From Tubulanus polymorphus (Eukaryota > Nemertea > Palaeonemertea > Tubulaniformes > Tubulanidae): a stretch of 64,000 nt of DNA. The stretch lies in contig NC_134027.1 of assembly GCF_964204645.1 (NCBI RefSeq), positions 26,026,485-26,090,484 on the forward strand. The letters are read 5' to 3'. Made by a program: the position numbers and the translations under genes. Positions 35,340 to 48,685 of the stretch are shown one piece after another (position 1 is the stretch's first letter; each line of letters begins with the position of its first letter). The notes beneath the pieces were generated by a model. The model was not told where the DNA came from, ran no database searches, and saw only the letters and a program-made list of their open reading frames with translations.

Positions 35340-38300
35340 AAAAAAACTTGTAAAGAAAGAAAGAATTTCTCTAGTGCCGTGTTTTCACTATAAAACATTA
35401 GTATAAATAGCTCGATGCATTCACAGAGTTTCGAGTTTGATAATGAATCGAAAATAACTACTAAACTACACACAACGAGATATCCGCGCTGCAGCTCGCT
35501 TCGACCATCAGCTTGTTGCGTTTTTTTTTTTCGAGCATCATCTCAACATTTTTAAACCCGCTGGCCTCCCACATGATCTCGCTGTATATGTATATATATG
35601 TATACATGCTCGAGGCGTTTAATCACTTAACTACAAGCGTTTTAATTAAAACCAGCCGATGAATTTCATTTTCGTTTTGTGTCTAATTGCGCGCAGACCA
35701 GTCAGATCTCATTACTCTAAATGTTTTTCAGTATGTTAATTGCCAGCGTTGTTTGATCCCGGCTGCCGAAAGTTTCAGACTGCATGTTTGCGTGTGTATA
35801 TGCGCTGAGAAAGTCTGGGTCAGGAATTGAGGCGAGGTCATCCGGCGCTATAGTAGCGGATTCTCCGCTGTGTCGTCGCGCTAGTATCTTATCGCGCCGA
35901 GGAGGATTACGGTAATCTGTGTGTGGTTAACAGCTTGTTACAGTCGGAACACAGGTGCGTTGCAGTGCTACACGACAGTCTCTCTCCCCGTACAATGCGC
36001 CGTGCTCTCTCTCGCGCGCGGTATGCCAGTACTCCTCGTCCGTTCCAAATCTGGAATTATATCTCGCGGAATAATAATGATTTAGGATTTAGAGGCGCTT
36101 TTTAACAAAGGTAGGGTTTCTAGTATAAAGAATAGGCAGCTTTAGAGTTATAGACAGTTTTACGCGGGATATAGGATTTTGCTTACGAACGAAGTTTCAA
36201 TGAAACTTCGAAGTTAATCCTGTATCGATTGTGAAAAGTTTCTATCGGTATAATCTGACGCGCTAGTCAGAAATCTGTGTCCTGTTTCGAACTCCTCAGT
36301 CAATATCTGATGACATTCGTTTGGGTTGTTGTGTTTGACGCGGGGGTAATATGACTTTCAGGTTATAATTCGACATCGCGCTGTCCCCGAGGATCGCTCA
36401 TTTTTCTGCCGATGATGATTCAACGTTTTGATTCCTAGATAACGTTATTCGAACTCTCGGAAAGATTATATTATCATTCGTACAGAGAATAACTCGATGC
36501 TGCTTCGCGTCAAACGGAATCCTCTTCAATTGATAGGTGTTTAACATCAAACTCCCGCTGCTATTTATCGGGTTCATACGATCCCGTCCAATCGCTGAAC
36601 TGTTAATTATCTTACCTCAAAATTGTCAAGTGGTAAGTCTTATCAGTGTGGTGTGTGTGTGTGTGGGAATGAAGGTTTATCAGTCGAAGTTTACCTGCGG
36701 TAATTAAGCTTTTACCTGATAAGAAGACCAAAACACATAGCAGTTTAGTTTTGTACGTACAGAACTGCTGTCTATGCGGCGAACGAACGAATGAACGAAT
36801 CGTAGCTGATTTTTTTGAGTCGAGGAGAGGTTTCGCATTGTTGTATCAGGTTTGCTTCCATCTTTTCTTTATTCAAGCTCGAATAATGTTTAATACGAAA
36901 TATCAAAATATCTGATGTATCGATGACTGTTTTAGTAGATGTGGAATTACGCCGTAGGTTACAGTGACGGCGGTGTTACCGGAGTTTCAGCGAGAATATA
37001 CGAGTCATTGTGTCGTGACACATGATCGGTTGGTTGGCTCGGGACACAAAGTAAAAACACATCCCTCGAGGGAGTAAAAATATACAAGGTTGTCGTAGCA
37101 GTAATAGCAATCACTGGCTCGCTCGCCTACACCGGGGTTGAGGAGACGGGTTGAGCTCGGCGCTAACGCTCGCTCATTAAAAACTGTCATACTGAAATAC
37201 GAATAATTACCAGTCTGCGACTACGACCGGCTGGAAACTAAGCCGTGAAGATTAACAGCGGCAAAAATACGATTCCACCGTAGTCCACCACACCATCATT
37301 GTCATTAAGCCTCGGCGATCGCCATGGTTTCAGACGCTTAGCTATTGTTTTCTGGCAATGACACTAATTAGCTGATATACGACCAAATGTGATATTAGTA
37401 GGAGCACTGCTGTAGTCTCACTCACTCACACACACAGCATCTCTCCGACCTCAGCAAGGTGAGTAGTGTGAATCAGTGTTCCTACTCATTCAGGCTATAA
37501 ATCAGATTGTTTTTAGGTTACAGTCAAACTCGCTTTTAAAGTCGACGCACATTACTGAACTTGTCTTTTTTTAGTCCCAATTTGTATTTCTAATTCAATG
37601 TACTAAGTACAGTAAGTCGTCATCCGATAAGTCATCACATTACGCTGAAGTTGTGTCTATTGTTGAGTTTAAACGTGTGCTTAAAATTCGATTTATTAAG
37701 CATAAGTCGTCTACTCTGTACGAGTATGTCATGAAACGATGCGATGATATTTGATTTGGAAACTGTGGGATATACGTATGCCCCGGGAATGTGTCAGTTC
37801 CCGGGAATGTGTCAGTTGGGCTGTGAAACCACTAGAGCTATGTTGTCGATTTATCATTCTCATTTAGAACTGATTTCATGGTTTTGGATTATGATACGAT
37901 ATGGAAAATTATGAATACTATCATTTAACTATGATACATCGGTGGAGAATTTATAAATACATGTGTTCCGTTTCACCTAGACTCGATCGGAATACGTTCG
38001 AAAAACTGTCATCAACATTTACAAAATTTAAAGGCGTGAATCATGAATTAAGTCTAAATTTAGCCCTAGTCGTAACATTCGGCTATGAATGAGATTTTAA
38101 TCAGGCTAATAAATCAGACATCTTTAACTCATTTTAAAGAACTTTGTAAATAATGAGTCACCGCATTGAAGAGCAGCCCTGTCTATACATACCTGATGAA
38201 ATGCTGATTAATATTTTGATATCGGGTCAAGATTTTCATGTTTGAATGCGCCGTAATGTGTGCACATAAATAATACACTTCTATTGATATAAGCATCCTT

Positions 38301-38500
38301 CATTGGTTGTGGCTCTGTAAATGATTTTAAACGTTTAAATGCCACTTGTGTTTACCTTAATTTCAAATGATATGCAGAGTTTATCTTCTAACCGAGGACC
38401 GAAGTATTTATAACCTAGATATCCGAATATAAAGAGACTCGAAACGCTTTGTTCAACGGCTCGGTTTTTTTTAGAACGTATGAAATGATGCGATAGATAT
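35340..38500. other. no supported gene; one possible donor site
   Basis: Mostly unique sequence. CGAAGTTTCA-A-TGAAACTTCG (36190-36210) is a perfect short palindrome, and (GT)n lies at about 36649-36664. AGCAAG|GTGAGTAG at 37458/37459 matches a splice donor and follows an initiator-like TCTCACTCACTCACAC, so a small non-coding first exon is possible but weakly supported. Confidence 0.3.
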
Positions 38501-38514
38501 GGGTCTTAAGCGTA

Positions 38515-39140
38515 AATCTTCGACAATTGAGGTTAGATCTGAAAAACTGGAAATTATCATAACGGCTGCAGTTAGAATTGCGATAATTCGAAAAGATCTG
38601 AAGTGGAGATTTATTGAAATAATTGCTCAATAAGACAAGGAAAGAAATAGGTCTATCACTCTTGCCCACCCCCTACTTTTATCTAGATAACAATACTGTA
38701 GGTATTTATGTTCTAGAATCGCTATATGCTCAGAAAATTATCAATTTTTATGAATTTCCTTAAGACCCCTGAAGTGCTTGCTCTTATGTAGCTTACAACT
38801 AAGCCTACGATAGAACTACGACTAGGCCTACTGGATTATGCCCCCTCCCCTCTTGTTCTAAGTTCCTGGATCAGACCCTTGTTGGGTTATAGTTCATACT
38901 GGACCTCCAACAATTGAGGTTACAGTTGAAATTACAGCTAGAATTGCAGAATTAGAAATCTAAAGTGGAAATGTATTGAAAATTTGCCATGAAAGACGAG
39001 GCAATCAATTGCCCATTACTCTTGTTAAAGCTGGGTTCAGCGATTCAGGTTTTACATCTGAAAAAAAGAATGCAAATTCATATTTGAAGAGATAGAAATT
39101 TGATCGAACGATTGAAAATCTGGAGTAGAATTGCCCATCA
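38515..39140 (+). repeat. diverged repeat, three copies of about 110-160 bases
   Basis: ACAATTGAGGTTA, AGTTAGAATTGC, AAGTGGA and TTGCCCA-CACTC-type words occur in the same order at about 38521-38680 and 38905-39030, with a weaker third copy at 39035-39140. This is probably an old dispersed family with two tandem insertions. A minus-strand frame of 84 codons over the first copy is not supported. Confidence 0.55.
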
Positions 39141-39144
39141 CTAA

Positions 39145-40490
39145 TCCAGTTATAGGAGTCGGAAAGATAGAGCGTTTGTTACGTCGATATCGGCCGGTCC
39201 CGTCGGTCAGTCCCGCGTTTAGTGATCGCTGCGTTCGCGATCCTTTCCGGCGTTAAGACAAAAATCATGGCCGATCGTTCGGGCCGTCGAGGCCAGTCGT
39301 AATTAAAACAGCTAGTCACAGTCGCTATGGCAACGGCTTTCTTAATTCTCTGATAATATTCGTCGAGTACTGTGAAAAACATTTGATAGAATGGTCCTTA
39401 ATCCGGCAACCTCGCCAGATCAGATGTCAGCTGAGTGAGGACAGTTTAACGCTACGTGATGAAACTACCGCCGCGCGCCGGCTCAAATACACGAGCACTG
39501 ATTCAATAATTCAAACTGTTAGACGCCGTCGTCGTTCACGAGCTAACCGTATTTAGAACGTTCTGAATTCCAATTTGAAATGGACCAAACGTTCATGTCA
39601 TTTAACAATGGACCGATTAAGACCGATCAAAAAGGCCGATCGTAGTATTGTGTGTAGCTGGACCAGTGATTGCTGCTGATCTGAAAACAGCTTTGATTTG
39701 GTCGGACTACTTAGACTACCTAGAAGTAGTGTGAACCGTTTGGAGTTTTTGTCTCGTCCTGCAACGGACATACCTGAGATTCTTCATTGCACATTCTTAC
39801 CACTCATGAGTGAGTGGATCCAGTCGGTGTATCGAGACTCAATACCCTCGAAATCTTTTGAGTGCCCATTGGAGTTTGCTGAAATGAAATCTAAAAAAAG
39901 AGCAATTTCTTAAATGCAAGGGCATAATTTTGTCGAAAAACTGTTCAAAACTGTATTGCCGGAATCAAGCCCTATCTGTACCCTAGAAATATTTGGGAAT
40001 AAGGACCTTCAGATTTTGATTGCGCCTTCTTGACCGGAGAAACAATAGTTGTTTGTGGGGTCTGATACCTTGAGAAATACCATCAGTTGAGGCTGAGATT
40101 GAGATGAGTTTCAGTAATAACGATACAATTAAATGAGATCTGGGCGGTGTCCACACCCCCCACTGGGCGGCGTCCTCCTCCACTTACCCTTACCCCCCAC
40201 TGGTTCATTCTATTGTTCCATACAACTTACTATTAATGCGTTGATATTGAACAATATGTCGCTAATACTAAACGTTCAGTTACGTCTTTGTTTTATTGTT
40301 TGCTAATTTAACCTTTAGGTGTGTCAACTACCGAAGCCAATCTTCTCTACTGATACTAGTCATTATAACGTGGCCTTTGAGTACAGAGTTTAATGTTAAT
40401 TCATTTCAACTGTCATCAGTTAAACCTCGATTTAGCGATCACTTTTGGTTCCGGGCAATACGTTCGAAATTCTGATTGTTTCTCAGAAAA
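39145..40490. other. no gene seen
   Basis: Frames at 39179-39382, 39698-39913 and 39983-40183 lack recognisable features. Confidence 0.4.
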
Positions 40491-40494
40491 CAAG

Positions 40495-40832
40495 TGTTCA
40501 CTATACAGAGGTATTCAGTTGAGAGGTTCCCTATAGAGAGGTTTTCACTAGAGGTTTTCGCTATAGAGAGGTATTCAGTTGAGAGAGGTATTCAGTTGAG
40601 AGAGTCCCTATAGAGAGGTTTTCACTATAGAGAGGTGTTCACTATAGAGAGGTTTTCACTAGAGGTTTTCGCTATAGAGAGGTATTCAGTTGAGAGAGGT
40701 ATTCAGTTGAGAGAGTCCCTATAGAGAGGTTTTCACTATAGAGAGGTGTTCACTATAGAGAGGTGTTCACTATAGAGAGGTTTTCACTATAGAGAGGTTT
40801 TAACTAGAGGTTTTCACTATAGAGAGGTTGTA
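40495..40832. repeat. 18-bp minisatellite with 111-bp higher-order unit
   Basis: Units such as CACTATAGAGAGGTTTT and CAGTTGAGAGAGGTATT alternate. A block beginning CACTAGAGGTTTTCGCTATA starts at 40546 and again at 40657, 111 bases apart and nearly identical over its length. Confidence 0.92.
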
Positions 40833-41563
40833 AATAATGGAGTTTTTACTGTTACTTCCTATATTTTGATGGCATTATTATTAACCTCTCTGCTCTTTAA
40901 CAGCAGTTGATCTGGTGAGGGGGTGCTCCGACAGCACGTGCAACCTTCATAAAGTCATCATAAATCTCTTGTCGATTGTGTAATAGGTCTCCCACGTGAG
41001 AAGTCATGAAATCACTATTCAATTTTTTCAGTTAGAAGTATACCAATTGTGCCTGTCTAATTCTAGGTTTTTTTGGGGGGATCTACCCAAATCCTGGATC
41101 CGTCGTTGTATCAGATATTGTCCCTGGTTTTACTTGAGAATCAAATGAAAATGAAAGAAATGTGATAAGAAAATTTTTTTCGTTTTATAGAAATCTTTTT
41201 TATAAATTTTCGGTAAATTTTGAAACGAATAAAATCGAACTCATTATCGTTGACCCGATCAAATAACGGTGTTCGTTAAAAACACCGTTGACAGTGACGG
41301 TTCAGTGACAGTTGACGGAATATAAACTCTTTGTGTAGTATCTGCGCTGATCAAGTGTCTCTACTCCGCGCGATGAGAGACAGAATGACTAAAACAAAGA
41401 CAGATATTAACATGACAGGTTTATACCCAGGCGTTAAATATAACCACAGGGCACATCATCATCATCGTCGTCATCATCATACACATGTTACATATGTCTC
41501 TCTATAAACGAGCGTCGCATTTTAAATCTTTTCTTTTCGTTTTTTTTTTTTATTTCGTCGCAG

Positions 41564-41656
41564 ATTTAATGGATGAAATTTGATCGTCGGTGAAACATCC
41601 TTCGGGGAATAGAATCATCGGAGGCGTGATTGAAACAGGGTCTACTCGTCGTGGAG
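41564..41656 (+). other. possible non-coding internal exon
   Basis: A pyrimidine-rich tract (41529-41560) ends TTCGTCGCAG, a good splice acceptor. After 93 bases GTGGAG|GTACGT is a good donor. All three plus frames contain stops (TAA, TGA, TGA) within the first 20 bases, so if real it is a 5' untranslated exon, possibly of the same plus-strand transcript as the donor at 30824. No RNA evidence is available. Confidence 0.35.
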
Positions 41657-41739
41657 GTACGTTTAGCTTTAGATTCTCATTATACCGCTATTGACGACTG
41701 TAAATCAGACGGTTTCAGCTAAATCCAGATGAAACACTG

Positions 41740-42390
41740 ATTCGTGATCGCACGGGGTTGATTTAGCCCGGGTTAAACCGGCCCGGACTAGCGTCAGATT
41801 TAGCCCGGGCTCTCTCGTTCGTTACTGAAATAGTATCAAAATGATGCTGTGGCAAGTGAGGTGAGACACTCACAATTAGTGTTGAGCTCAAATTCGGCAA
41901 AGGCCTGATCCAACAATTTTAGTCTGCCCTAACATGGCCCATGTCAAATTCTAGGTACGAGCCCATATGGCACCGGATGGTTGGTTGACCTGGGCCTGAT
42001 GTGGCCCGGGCCAAATTCCACACAGGTCAAATAGATGTGGCCACAACTAACACCGGTGTGAATGGCAGGCTTGGACCTTATCCGATACAGGTCCGAGTCA
42101 AATTGTACCTAATTGAAATGGTATCAAAATGATGCTGTGGCAAGTGAGGTGAATCACTTCCACAACAGAATTCACATGAAATAATTTTAGCCATGATACC
42201 ATATGTTACAAGCCTGGTCCAATGATTTTGGTCGGGCTAAAGGTGGACCATGTCAAAAAAGTCCATGAATCCATAGGGTCGGTTGACCCGGTCGGTCGAT
42301 TCCACATAGGTCAAATAGATGTGGCCACACCTTACACTGGTGTGAATGACAGGCTTGGACCTGATACAGGCCAAATTAAACCCTAGTCAA
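41740..42390 (+). mobile_element. family D element, internally duplicated
   Basis: It begins GTGATCGCACGG and carries two family cores, GTATCAAAATGATGCTGTGG at 41833 and 42121. AGGTCAAATAGATGTGGCCA follows each at about 42024 and 42308. The 284-288-base spacing shows a tandem duplication of the interior. There is no good right terminus. Confidence 0.6.
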
Positions 42391-42550
42391 AACCCTAGTT
42401 CTCGTCTTAAACTAATGTTTTTCGATTATTTCGAGAGGTTATGTTATATTATGTCGTTAGTCTTCATATCTTCGGTAAAGCCGTATAAAATAACGAAGCA
42501 TTCATCGGTTGATTAAGACTGATTTCTGGTATGGGGGGATATCGGGGAAT

Positions 42551-42715
42551 ATCTCCCTCCCTCCCTCTCTCCTCTCCCTCCCTCCCTCCCTCTCTCCTCT
42601 CCTCTCCTCTCCTCTCCTCTCCTCTCCTCCTCTCCTCTCCTCTCCTCTCCTCTCCCTCTCCCTCTCCCTCTCCCTCTCTCTCACTCCCTCTCTCTCCCTC
42701 TCCCTCTCCCTCTTG
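42551..42715. repeat. pyrimidine tract, TCCTC/CCCTC type
   Basis: About 165 bases of C and T only, apart from one A near 42683, with (CTCCT)n in the middle. Overlapping frames on both strands are composition artefacts. Confidence 0.93.
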
Positions 42716-42779
42716 CTCGCGTACGGCTATTGTTCGATCGGTCGTATGGAAACCAAACGACATTTGCATCTTTAATTCG

Positions 42780-43200
42780 CTCTGATTACGGCGTAAAAAG
42801 ACGGCGAACAATTAAATCGCGGGTCAAAGAACCGACTCAGGAATTAACGAGACTTCGTCGTGTTCAACGGGGCCTCGATGTGTGAATGAAAGAAAGACGC
42901 CGGATTATCCGTGATAATTACACTAAAACACGGCTGTGCCGGTTTTTCCGAGCGCGTGCGCGCCCGCGCCACGTATTGTCTTTGTTTCTGCGTCTCGGGC
43001 GACGGGTATATTGAATTACGACGGCTCGAATTAAAAAGCTCGTTAGACAATAGACGAGTATTTTTATTAATTAATTAGATTTTCGTAAAGAATGCCCCGC
43101 TCTGTCGTCGTCGCGCTGTCGGCGTCTGCATTCGTTTTCGCGAGATACCGACCTTTATTCTCGCGATCGACATCGAACAATCCATGCGCGGAATTTCTCA
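42780..43200. other. CpG-rich block with TTAATTAATTAG
   Basis: CG-dense sequence (GCGCGTGCGCGCCCGCGCC near 42952) next to TAATTA motifs (43062-43078). Candidate regulatory DNA by composition only. Confidence 0.3.
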
Positions 43201-43354
43201 AAGATTTGAGATTCTTGATTCTTCGAGATGCAGGGAATCCGAGGAATCTAGAATGAAACAAACATGACGAACGCAGCCTTGAAAATCATTTCGACATGTC
43301 TTCGATGATATTTTGTTTTTGAGGGGGAAAACTAATGTGAATTTATCACAGGGC

Positions 43355-43652
43355 GGCTGTTGACCCTGAGAACCTGGAAAATTGTGAAGGGAATCAGAAA
43401 AATCTAGAACAATCACAAAAAAACTCTGGGAATTTGACAGATTTTATGAAAAAAAAACCTGGAAACAGGTAATTTGGATATGTTATTGACCACGTGTTTC
43501 TTTATCAATACGTGATTCGTAACAAAATGAATGAATTGTAACATTTAAAACCAAGGCTTTCCTTCGATTCACTCGGGGAAATTTGTATGAAATTCAGGAA
43601 AAACTGAGGGAAAACTGAGGGATTTGGTAAAATCGGTAGAAAGTGGCAATCA
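43355..43652 (+). mobile_element. family E element
   Basis: Shares GGGAATCAGAAAAATCTAGA, TGTTATTGACCACGTGTTTC, AATGAATGAATTGTAACATT-like words and the final GGTAGAAAGTGGC with copies 31070 and 47505. Confidence 0.7.
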
Positions 43653-43654
43653 TT

Positions 43655-45295
43655 AGATTTCGACTTTGAGAGAAACCTATGCTGATAGATGATGATTAAT
43701 ACTTTATTATCATCGGTTGTTTATGATATTACATGTTTTTCGATAAGGATTTTTTAATTACCGATGACTGTGTATATGTAGGCCTATGTATGTATGTATG
43801 TATGTTTAAAGCAGCTGGTTAATTCACAATGATATATTTGTCACATTTGTATTAGCAGAAACGCTGTCAGTGTTATTAACCTGGCTTCATTAGGGTGTGG
43901 CCTTTATTAATCTGCTTTATGTGTTAATTGGACATGTTTCCCCCACCCAGTGAACCGCCGACTGACTAGTCTGTCGTACTGGTTTACACACAGTCATCTG
44001 CTCGGTGTAGATTGCTATATTTCGGATGCTCTGTCCATACATCCATACATCCTCACATCTCATTACTTAATTAGTCTTTTAACTCCAGATTGTGTAAATA
44101 TCTCTTAATTTAGTTGTAACTTCAGTATTCCTGAAGATGACTATTTGCAGGGGAGGCGCAGGGCGTGCGTACCTACCCCCTCCCACCTAAAAGTGTCAAG
44201 TTGCCCAGAAATTTTCCGGCAAAATGTAAGCTGACACCTAACAAAGTTTTAAAGTCATAAGCTTTTCTCTGTATTTCTAAGTTATCTTTCATTCGGGGTG
44301 AACTATTAGTTATATGATATATACCTTATTCCAGGGGGGGGGGGGTGTTACTGAATCAGATGCTAAATCTGCCCTGAGGAGACATTTCGGAATCTATTTT
44401 TACATTCTAATCGTGGAATTTTATATAATCATTACGAACGCGAACTCCCTTTCTTTTTCATCAAAAGTTATTCGTATATTTCGTTATAAGCTATTTCATT
44501 CGTCGCAATCGGTCGGTAAAAAAAAAACGAGGAGAGAAAAACTGTTTTGCAAAACAACTGGTTATCGTAGCGAAGAAAAAAAAATTGACACGCAACTAAA
44601 CAATGATTGTCCTAAATAACTCGCTGCATTAATTGTTTCAGAATTATATATTTTGCCAACGATTTGATTATAGGACGAAAATCTGTGACGCGAAAATAGA
44701 AACGAACCGAGGAAAATAGGGATTTTTCGCCTCGATTTCGAATGGACGTTCGTTTTTTGGGGTTCTCGAATCTCCGATGCATTATATTGCACGAGATCGG
44801 AATTAAAAACTATGAAACTCGTATTACTTACGGAAATAAGAATCCGACGAAAATACGAAGCTAACCGAGTAGAATAGGGCAATTAATGCAGTCTATATAA
44901 TCACCAATAGCTAATGAGTATAGTTACAAAATAATGAATTAGGGAGCAGAAAAAAGGGTCTCATTTTCGGGCGATGGAGTTCGTAATCAGGTCACTGTTA
45001 TTAGAAACTCTATTAGATATTGTTGATAATTATTTGGAAAGCAATTCGCAGCAGTAATTAGCGTTTGTAATGCAACAAATTTTATAGTGTTGCTGAGTCA
45101 TTTATTTAAAAACAAACTATATCTCGCTCGCTGGCGGCAATGCTGCCTCTATGTAAAAAATGTCAGGAAAATTCAGTTACACATTTACGAGATTGAACGA
45201 TAGCTACTGGTCAGCTATAGAACAATTTCAGGCTAGACTATTCATAACTAAGCTGAATAGTAAACCAGGGGGGCTACTACCCTATAGGGAGCAAT
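43655..45295. other. no gene; GTAT and G runs
   Basis: (GTAT)n at about 43788-43805 and a run of 12 G at 44334-44345. The frames at 44314-44882 lie opposite each other and are not supported. GGGGAGGCGCAGGGCGTGCG near 44151 may be a family G end. Confidence 0.45.
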
Positions 45296-45314
45296 CAGAG
45301 ATGAGCAGTGGCTA

Positions 45315-45690
45315 GCTGATTGGGTCATGTGACCTAGTCTAGACCTATCAGAAGCCTACAGTTAGTGGGCACAGTAACCCTAGGTATAGGCTAACTGGTT
45401 GAGTCAGTCATGTGACCAAGTCTCGACCAATCAGGCCTACAGTTAGTAAACGCATTAACCCTAGATGTGGCCTAACTGATTGTCATGTGATCAGATCTCG
45501 ACCAATCAGAGGCTGGAGTTAGTAAACGCATTAACCCTAGTTGTGGCCTAACTGATTGTCATGTGATCAGCTCTAGACTAATCAAAGGCCTGGATGTGGT
45601 GAACACATTAACCCTAGGAGATGTCTACCTCTGATTGCATCATGTGACCTGCTCTTCGACCAATCAGAGTTTAGATGGACTCTTGCTGCA
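45315..45690. repeat. diverged 75-91-bp tandem repeat, five units
   Basis: TCATGTGA recurs at 45325, 45408, 45483, 45559 and 45650. Each is preceded by CTGATTG-like sequence and followed some 20 bases on by CGACCAATCAG and then ATTAACCCTAG. Within each unit CTGATTG and CAATCAG are inverted. Confidence 0.8.
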
Positions 45691-45694
45691 GTTC

Positions 45695-47008
<1,314 letters not shown>

Positions 47009-47504
47009 CGTTATAGATATTTTTGGCCACAATGATCGAAAGGCCACAATTATCTAATCAAACAGCGGCACTTTAAACGATAGATATTAGAGACGTTTGT
47101 TTAGGAAGTAATTAGTAAAAGATGAGGCTGTTGTATCATTAAAACTAACGTTAATGACTGCGACAGCGCGGTGGTATCTGTCGTCTAATGACTGCAGCAG
47201 CTAGTCAACTAGCTCTCCGGATGTAACCCATCCAATCATCGGCTGCCAGTTGCCCGACGTTCCACACGTAAAAAAAAGATTAATTAGTTTCCGCTGGTCA
47301 TGTTATTGTTCTGGCTAAATTAAGGTAAAAACAGTAGTTCACTTCCCGCGCGCGCTAATTATAATGCCATTCGTCAATTTTGTTGCCAATGACGACCATT
47401 ACATTGTCTTCTAATGCTGTCATTGCGATACACGTCGACATTTTTTATTACGTAAAGTTTATTTTGCGATATAAGAAATCACTCTTAGTCGTAGAGGCTT
47501 TAAA

Positions 47505-47785
47505 CACGGCGGCCTCTGACTTGGAAAACTCAGGGAATCGGGAAAATCTAGAAAAAATCTGATTAAAAAAATTTTTAACCGAAAAAATGGAAAACCCTGG
47601 GAATTCAGATAATGCTATTGACCACATGTTCCTTTATCAATACGTGATTCATAGAAAATTGATTGAATTGTTACATTTTAAGCCCAGAAATGTCTCTGAT
47701 TCATTCTGGGAATATTATGTGATCATATGGAAAAATTAGGCAAAAATTCGAGGTTTTGTGAATGGGCAAAAACTGGTTATCAGCT
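47505..47785 (+). mobile_element. family E element
   Basis: It begins GGCGGCCTCTGACTTGG and contains CTCAGGGAATCGGGAAAATC, CAGATAATGCTATTGACCAC and ATATGGAAAAATTAGG, matching copies 31070 and 43355 in order. Confidence 0.72.
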
Positions 47786-47898
47786 GTTTAAGCCGGACGA
47801 GGTTCGGCCACCCTGTTTAAGCCGGATGAGGGTCGGCCACCCTGTTTAAGCCGAATGAGGGTGGGCTACCCTGTTTAAGCCGGGTGAGGGTCAGCCTT
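47783..47898. repeat. 29-bp minisatellite, four copies
   Basis: CTGTTTAAGCCGGATGAGGG plus TCGGCCACC, with starts of CCCTG at 47811, 47840 and 47869. It begins within a few bases of the end of the family E element. Confidence 0.93.
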
Positions 47899-47899
47899 G

Positions 47900-48680
47900 G
47901 GACTGTTCGCGTTGCAATTCTCAGCCACTGATAGCAACGATTGCATAGCAATGACCCGTCGACCTTAGACGCAATAAATCGCGCATGTTCTACTTTCATT
48001 GACTCAATATCATCTCTTCCAGTCACAACAAACATGTACGACACTGACACAGACTAGTCGCACACCAGCGACCTACGCCCACCGTCAGACGCTTTACAGG
48101 ATTTTTAAGGCATTGATTATTTTTTCGAATTTTTAGTTCTTTTTCTATTTACAACTTATCCCGATAAAACTTCTAGAAATAACCAAACGTCGTGACAACA
48201 AAAAGTAGAATGTCAATTCAAGTGTTTTTGTCTAAAGTTCATAAGAGTGGCTTAGATAATTTCGGACGAATAAATGATATCTCATTATAATCAGTAATGT
48301 TTAATTATACAATAGACTATCTATGTGAGGTAAATACACATTGAGCTGATAAAACTGATAAACGAAACCCAACGGACTTATCTTAATTACCGCAACCAAC
48401 TTTGAATGATTTATTTCAACCATTAAGATAAGCTTCATAAAATGCATATTATGCAAATTCCAATGATTACATATAATATAATTATTGTTCGCCGGTATTT
48501 TTTACTGTAGCATCAGAACCCAGTTAAACAGTTGTGAGATATAATATTATGATGATGTATTCACTATACACAGTATAGATAATATGAAATTACAAACAAT
48601 TCAAAACGTGTATTATTTACATACATTTATGTTTACATACATACATAGCTGGATGCTTGGAAAGTTATAGTTAAATCTGC
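47900..48680. other. no gene seen
   Basis: AT-rich. CCCAGTTAAACAGTTGTGAG near 48520 resembles one arm of family A. Confidence 0.45.
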
Positions 48681-48685
48681 CGGTT

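Noticed and set aside
40620-40800. CACTATAGAGAGG resembling the T7 promoter core
   Set aside because: It is the minisatellite unit, the full promoter is absent, and there is no reason for a phage promoter here.
42464-42811. Glu/Arg-rich and Ser/Leu/Pro-rich frames on both strands
   Set aside because: Translation of a pyrimidine/purine tract.
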